A stretch of DNA of 49,680 bases from Enterobacter asburiae (GTDB taxonomy: Bacteria; Pseudomonadota; Gammaproteobacteria; Enterobacterales; Enterobacteriaceae). Both the position numbers and the translations under genes were made by a program. The stretch is from contig NZ_VRKN01000021.1 in the NCBI RefSeq assembly GCF_008080435.1, forward strand, positions 1-49,680, given 5' to 3'. This document shows positions 47,001 through 49,680 of the stretch, piece after piece (the first letter of the stretch is position 1; each line of letters begins with the position of its first letter). Below the pieces are notes generated by a model that saw only the letters and a list, made by a program, of their open reading frames with translations, had not been told where the DNA came from and made no database searches.

Positions 47001-49680
47001 CTGCCTCGGCGTTACCGGTCAGCGGTGTCCCCTCCTGTGTCAGGGCCATGTTGATCGGGTCGGCAGGCGCGGCGGTATCCACCGTCACGCTCAGCGGTGC
47101 TGAACTCCCTGACGTGTTACCCGCCGGATCGGTGGAAGAGACGGTGAAGGTATGAGGGCCATCCGGCAGCGTCGTACCGGCGGTCCAGCTCCAGCTGCCG
47201 TCCGGCTGTATAGTCACCGGCACGCCCGACGGGGTACCGTCGACGGAGACGATAACGGTGGTGCCGGGTTCGCTGCTCCCGGTAAGGGTCGGCGCACCGT
47301 CGCGGGTATAGAGTACGTTGTTGGTCAGTTGGCTGTCTGAGACGGCATTAATCTGCGGTATCTCAGGCGCAACGGTATCGAGCGTGACGGTAAAGACCGA
47401 ACTCGGCGCGCTGAGGTTACCCGCTGCGTCCACTCCCGCCACGGTAATGTTTAGAGGGCCGTCCGTTTGTTGTGGCAGAGTGAAGGACCACTCGCCAGTA
47501 CCATTCACTGTAACGCGTCCCAATTCGACGCCGTTGTTGTAGACGATCACTGTCTCACCGATGGCACCGGTGCCGCCGACCGTTGGCGTCGAATCCGTGG
47601 TAAAGCCACCATCAGGTGCACCGCCCACGGCGCCAATCACCGGCGTATCCGGCGCCACGGTATCCACGATGATCGTAATCGCTGGCGAAGCGTTAGACTC
47701 GTTGCCCGCTTCATCGGTGGCGGTGGCGGTATAAACGTGGCTACCCTCCGCAATGTCGCTACCAGGACGCCAGCTCCAGTTGCCGTTGCTGTCTACCGTG
47801 ACGGTGCCAACGACGGACGGTATACCGCCGTTGACCGTGTCAGTGATGTTGATTACGTCGTTCGGCGTGCCGGTGCCGCTCAGGACCGGGCGCGGATCGT
47901 TGGTGGTTCCGCCATCGGGAACAGGACCGGTGATCTGGGTCACGCTGTCGGTGACGGTCGGTGCCGCAGGCGTAGCTGGCGCATCGGTATCAATGGTGAT
48001 GGTTACCGGCTGCGATGGGGCGCTTTCGTTGCCCGTGCCGTCCATGTTGGTGACGGTCAGGGTAATGTCATAGGTGCCGTTAGGCAGCGGGGTGGATGGC
48101 GTCCAGGTCCAGTTGCCGGTACCGTCCACGATGACATCATCAAGTTTGACGCCGCCGTTGTAGATCGTCACGGTATCGCCCGCCGTGCCGGTACCGCTCA
48201 GGGTTGGCGTAGTGTCGCGGGTGGTTTCGCCCGGGTTCAGCGGCGTTTGCGTTGCGCCGCCGTCAGGATTGACGGTAATTGCCGGGATGTCCGGCGTGGC
48301 AGGCGCGACGGTATCTACCGTCAATACAAACGGGCTGGAAATGGTGGTATTGCCTGCGGCATCCGTGGCGTGAACCGTCAGGGAATGCGGGCCGTCGGTG
48401 AGCGGGGTAACGGGCGTAAAGCTCCAGCCGCCGCTGCCGTTGAGGGTGGCGGTGCCGAGCAGGGTCGCGCCGTCATAGACAGTGATCACCGCATCAGCCG
48501 GGGCGGAGCCCTGCAGCAGCGGTTTGGTATCATCCGTGGTATCGCCGCTGCTGAGCGTGCCCTGAACGCCGCCGACGTCATCGGTCACGGTGGCGATGGT
48601 TGCCGCCACGGGGGGAGTGGTATCGACGGTCAGGGTGAAGCCGTTTGACGGCAGACTGGTGTTACCCGCCGTGTCGGTGGCAACAACGGTAAAGGTATGA
48701 GGCCCGCTGCCAAGAGGCGTCGTGAGGGTATAGGTCCACGCGCCGTTGTTGTCGACCGGGACCGTGACAAGATCGGTGCCATCCAGGCGGATGGTGACGG
48801 TTGAACCTGGTTCAGCCGTGCCGTTGAGCGTCGGCGTGGTGTCGTTGGTGCTGTCGTTGGGGTTGAGCGCCCCGACACGCTCCGGCACATCATCCACCAC
48901 CTGGGTGATGACCGGGGCTGCAGGCGCGACGCTGTCAATCGTCAGAGTCCAGGTGTTGGAGACGCCGCTGGTGTTACCTGCTGCGTCGGTCGCGACGGCG
49001 GTCAGGGCGTGGGGACCCTCACCGATCGGCGAGGAAGGCGTAAAGATCCATACACCCAGGCCATTGGCAACGGTCGTACCAATAGCCACACCGTCCACGC
49101 GGAGGGTGACCGTCGCGTTTGGTTCGGCGGTACCGCTGAGCGTCGGGGTGGCGTCGTTGGTAGTCTCATTAATATCGAGCGAGCCGGTGCGCCCGGGGAC
49201 ATCGTCCACGACTTGTGAAATCACCGGGGCGTCAGGTGCCGTACCGTCGACGTTAATTGTCCACGGGGCTGATATTCCGCTCTGGTTACCGGCGGGATCC
49301 GTTGCCGTTAGCACGTACGTGCCATCGGTCAGCGGTGTGGGCGGTGTAAAGCTCCACAGGCCGGAGGAGGGAACAACCACCGTCCCGAGGACATCGCTGC
49401 CGTTAGAAATCGTGATGGTCGAGCCCGCCTCGCCCGTTCCGTTCACGGTCGGCGCCCGGTCGTTGGTAAGCCCGTTCGGGCCTACGGGGCCAGTGGTGGC
49501 CTGCACGTCATCAATCACAGACACGATAATTGGCGTCTGCGGTGGGGTAATATCCGGTGACGCCGCGGAGGTTGCTGGCCCCGTGTTGCCTGCCGTGTCG
49601 GTGGCGTCAGCGGTCAGGATTTCGCCGTTGAGCTTCGGTGGGGTCAGCGTCAGGCTGAAGTTGCCCTGGCTATCGGCAAC
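41074..49680 (-). CDS. bapA: BapA-family giant biofilm adhesin, N-terminus outside the window
   Basis: The frame is open from the window end (49680) to the stop, 2,868 codons, so the protein is larger. In order from the N-terminal side: one partial and about 19 complete Ig-like repeats of about 100 residues (43757-49680); three modules each joining a BapA-type domain to a VCBS/cadherin-like stretch (roughly 42970-43757, 42230-42970 and 41457-42230); and a type I secretion C-terminus (41074-41457) with GDKIDIGDLLVGW, VISIDRDGAGGTY and VTLDGVQTTYDEL, the VC_A0849-type target signal. Repeat edges carry DDV, TND and VDTxAP motifs that bind calcium in relatives. It is exported by BapBCD and mediates surface adhesion and biofilm. 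A GTG at 49524 is only internal. Confidence 0.93.
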   Translation of the reverse strand, partial: VADSQGNFSLTLTPPKLNGEILTADATDTAGNTGPATSAASPDITPPQTPIIVSVIDDVQATTGPVGPNGLTNDRAPTVNGTGEAGSTITISNGSDVLGTVVVPSSGLWSFTPPTPLTDGTYVLTATDPAGNQSGISAPWTINVDGTAPDAPVISQVVDDVPGRTGSLDINETTNDATPTLSGTAEPNATVTLRVDGVAIGTTVANGLGVWIFTPSSPIGEGPHALTAVATDAAGNTSGVSNTWTLTIDSVAPAAPVITQVVDDVPERVGALNPNDSTNDTTPTLNGTAEPGSTVTIRLDGTDLVTVPVDNNGAWTYTLTTPLGSGPHTFTVVATDTAGNTSLPSNGFTLTVDTTPPVAATIATVTDDVGGVQGTLSSGDTTDDTKPLLQGSAPADAVITVYDGATLLGTATLNGSGGWSFTPVTPLTDGPHSLTVHATDAAGNTTISSPFVLTVDTVAPATPDIPAITVNPDGGATQTPLNPGETTRDTTPTLSGTGTAGDTVTIYNGGVKLDDVIVDGTGNWTWTPSTPLPNGTYDITLTVTNMDGTGNESAPSQPVTITIDTDAPATPAAPTVTDSVTQITGPVPDGGTTNDPRPVLSGTGTPNDVINITDTVNGGIPSVVGTVTVDSNGNWSWRPGSDIAEGSHVYTATATDEAGNESNASPAITIIVDTVAPDTPVIGAVGGAPDGGFTTDSTPTVGGTGAIGETVIVYNNGVELGRVTVNGTGEWSFTLPQQTDGPLNITVAGVDAAGNLSAPSSVFTVTLDTVAPEIPQINAVSDSQLTNNVLYTRDGAPTLTGSSEPGTTVIVSVDGTPSGVPVTIQPDGSWSWTAGTTLPDGPHTFTVSSTDPAGNTSGSSAPLSVTVDTAAPADPINMALTQEGTPLTGNAEAGSTITVKDSGGTVIGSGVAASDGSFSIALSPAQLDPTTLTVTATDAAGNASPGASFIVTDSPLDLPQVPVITAINDDVAPITGDVKDKTTNDTTPTLTGTAQAGSLITIYQDGGVTPVTTVTADGSGNWSYTPAALGEGLHTFEVTATLNGLTSGRSPVASVTVDLTAPGTPTIGAVIDDVGPGTGPLTSGQTTNDNQPTLTGTGAVGDTISVYNNGVLLDSVVIGNTGTWSYTTPVLAEGNNVLTIRETDPAGNQSGPSAGFTVVVDSVSATPVITNVTDNVGNAATTVVSGSETNDATPTLSGTADANSVVTIFDGGTQIAVVTADSTGAWTFTPDTALGEGSHSFTVRATDPQGNVSAVSAPWSVVVDLTAPTVPTLDTVNDNVPGGVTGNLTSGQVTNDNTPTISGTGQAGSTIHIMNNGTQIGTTTVDGSGNWSFTPTTPLGDGSYSLRAYATDTAGNASANSSVFAFTIDTAAPGVPAVTSVIDDVGPVTGTLTSGNSTNDARPTFNGTGDVGSTVHVIVDGTEIGTAVVNAQGSWTFTPGTDLGDGPHAITFNATDAAGNTGSTTTPFNLTVDTGVPSAPVISTAGDNAGSIQTPLSSGQSTDDTTPTLNGTATANATVTVYENGQPVGTVQADGTGAWSFTPSTPLANGSHTWTATVTDAAGNVSPTSPDFTLIVDTAAPNAPVISQAIDDVGSITGPLTSGQTTDDTVPRLVGTSEPFATVKIYEGTTLVGTGTADGSGSWSILLNTTLTAGAHSFTAQATDAAGNTSVSSTSFSLTVDTTPPALPVLTSILDDVGNAATPVANGGFTNDAQPTITGTAEAGATVKIFDNGVQIGSVTATGGAWSFTPSPALSNGPHTLTFTATDAVGNASAPTAGYVINVDTLAPGAPVISSVIDDVGSVTGPVTGTNPTNDTRPTLNGTAEANATVRIYDGITLVGTVTADGSGNWTLPQTTTTLTQGTHNFTATATDAAGNTSVASAVTTITVDTTAPTAPTGTFNADGSILTGNAEAGSTVAIRLADGSTVTAIAGSNGTYSYTFINKQTEGQTLQITATDVAGNTSLPGSALAPVVPLSASNNVEELNLSTTATVTNSQYSDYGFLLVGAVGNVLTLLGNDTAQVNFTVGSGGSADIVVNANATGAVLSLLNTLELVVQHYVNGAWTTVVDTGQPQFADLLTLGATGVSLNLTGLADGDYRVLSYNTNLLATGSYTSLDVAVKETGPGTVTGDTSLNGNVILDTDPTAGSDNAPAGTTISAVTNGQGVTTSVNADGTVIQGQYGTLTINRDGSYTYNLTDTSAAVIGRTESFTYTITHNGVSASAQLVLSLGAGTVINGIVAVDDTASLTFDTTVSEINNGTSSQGGFTVVGINLGNTLGLNLLDDMTNPIIYNVEEGTTRTMTIQASVGGVALASVFDLYVYKFNNATQTFEQVRVESGWLRAPLLGGTSSQLTLNLPAGEYLFLLNTASGIAVLTGYTLSVLQDHVYSVASISETTTGDVLANDPVPVGTVVTEVNGVAVNSSGTTDIQGEYGTLTINSSGQYTYTLRSGVGADHISTPDTFVYTVIAPDGSKDTASLNITPTAQAMNAVNDVSTTMDLTSVHHTSAYSDTTVGTASWTTALFSSTQGSGSGTFVVDPNTALHNASLHFNVASLLSLGGLTVNWSISDGSGVIRSGSFSGGSLLGGSIDVLLTGLDLNAGTYTLNFTGSVPGLSVGNITITPSVNGTTYSLSDFDVTGSHTVNGNIFDGTDSGGVLDQLHSVDTRLSVTGYNGVTTTLDPYTGSATVNITGHYGILAIGADGHYTYTLNSGVSLSTMTSKETFNYTLTDANGNTDTATLTINMAPQFISSEHNDAITGTAYGDTLIYQVLNSTVGNATAGNVSSTAGDHWTGFSLAQGDKIDIGDLLVGWDGNTASLGNYIHVTQSGSNTVISIDRDGAGGTYTNTTLVTLDGVQTTYDELVNQQHIIT
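43757..49680 (-). repeat. bapA: Array of about 20 Ig-like adhesin repeats
   Basis: Each unit has the pattern APVIxxVxDDVGxxTGxLxSG, TTNDxTPTLxGTAExxxTVTIY, GxWxFTP and GxHxxTxxATDxAGNxS, then VDTxAP, of 90-108 residues. Units differ at many positions at the DNA level, so the array is old and diverged rather than recently amplified. Two units near 46765-47060 and 43757-44010 are shorter (about 85-90 residues) and lack the DDV start. Confidence 0.9.

Noticed and set aside
41068..49218. Many long plus-strand open frames opposite bapA (up to about 390 codons)
   Set aside because: They are shadows of the repetitive, GC-rich adhesin frame. They share low-complexity Val, Ala, Arg and Gly runs, have no ribosome sites in place and stop at repeat boundaries.
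43757..49680. CRISPR array or DNA satellite
   Set aside because: The periodicity of about 300 bases comes from protein repeats. Units differ at many positions and there are no short identical repeats with unique spacers.

Overview
The window is a chromosomal segment of a gammaproteobacterium of the order Enterobacterales, most like Enterobacter or a close relative (Lelliottia, Leclercia). Many proteins match Escherichia coli orthologues nearly end to end from memory. The order tRNA-Arg, yqaB, yqaA, gshA, (micA), luxS, emrBAR, proXWV, nrdFEIH, ygaM, ygaC, alaE, stpA, ygaP, ygaV is the E. coli order. The genus is inference; no search could be run.

Layout. 1-3482: end of a tRNA-Arg gene, then yqaB-yqaA, gshA (TTG start) and luxS, with the sigmaE-dependent sRNA gene micA on the opposite strand between gshA and luxS. 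3493-5943: an insertion relative to E. coli, holding an AraC-type regulator convergent with a second-type 2-isopropylmalate synthase. 6130-11021: the emrRAB multidrug efflux operon and an intact YgaY-like MFS exporter; ygaZH, which separate these in E. coli, are absent. 11220-14490: proVWX (glycine betaine/proline uptake). 14822-18554: nrdHIEF (class Ib ribonucleotide reductase). 18807-22147: small housekeeping and stress genes (ygaM, ygaC, alaE, stpA, a DUF2158 mini-gene, ygaP, ygaV).

22185-31038: an island equivalent to the E. coli yah cluster: LysR regulator yahB, divergent from ankyrin protein yahD, FdrA-like yahF, DUF1116 yahG, an NCS2-like permease, carbamate kinase-like yahI and a Tat-exported amidohydrolase yahJ. 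The genes overlap or nearly touch and read as one catabolic operon for an unknown carbamoyl or ureide compound. The DUF2877 partner (YahE) found in E. coli is missing.

31164-35963: mixed accessory genes (methyltransferase, atypical SDR with divergent LysR, PLP aminotransferase, small membrane protein, HigBA toxin-antitoxin pair).

36215-49680: a type I secretion operon for a giant biofilm adhesin of the BapA family. On the minus strand, bapA (5' end outside the window) is followed by bapB (TolC-like outer-membrane channel), bapC (ABC exporter) and bapD (membrane fusion protein). The visible 2,868 residues of BapA hold about 19 complete Ig-like repeats, three BapA/VCBS-type modules and a C-terminal type I secretion signal.

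Two families of REP-like palindromes punctuate the window: a CCCTCTCCC/GGGAGAGGG family (3493, 11125, 28636) and a GCCGGGTGGCG/CCACCCGGC family (6049, 31045, 36141). They sit at operon ends, and one copy has become the coding sequence of a permease C-terminus. No transposase, integrase, CRISPR array or rRNA gene was seen.
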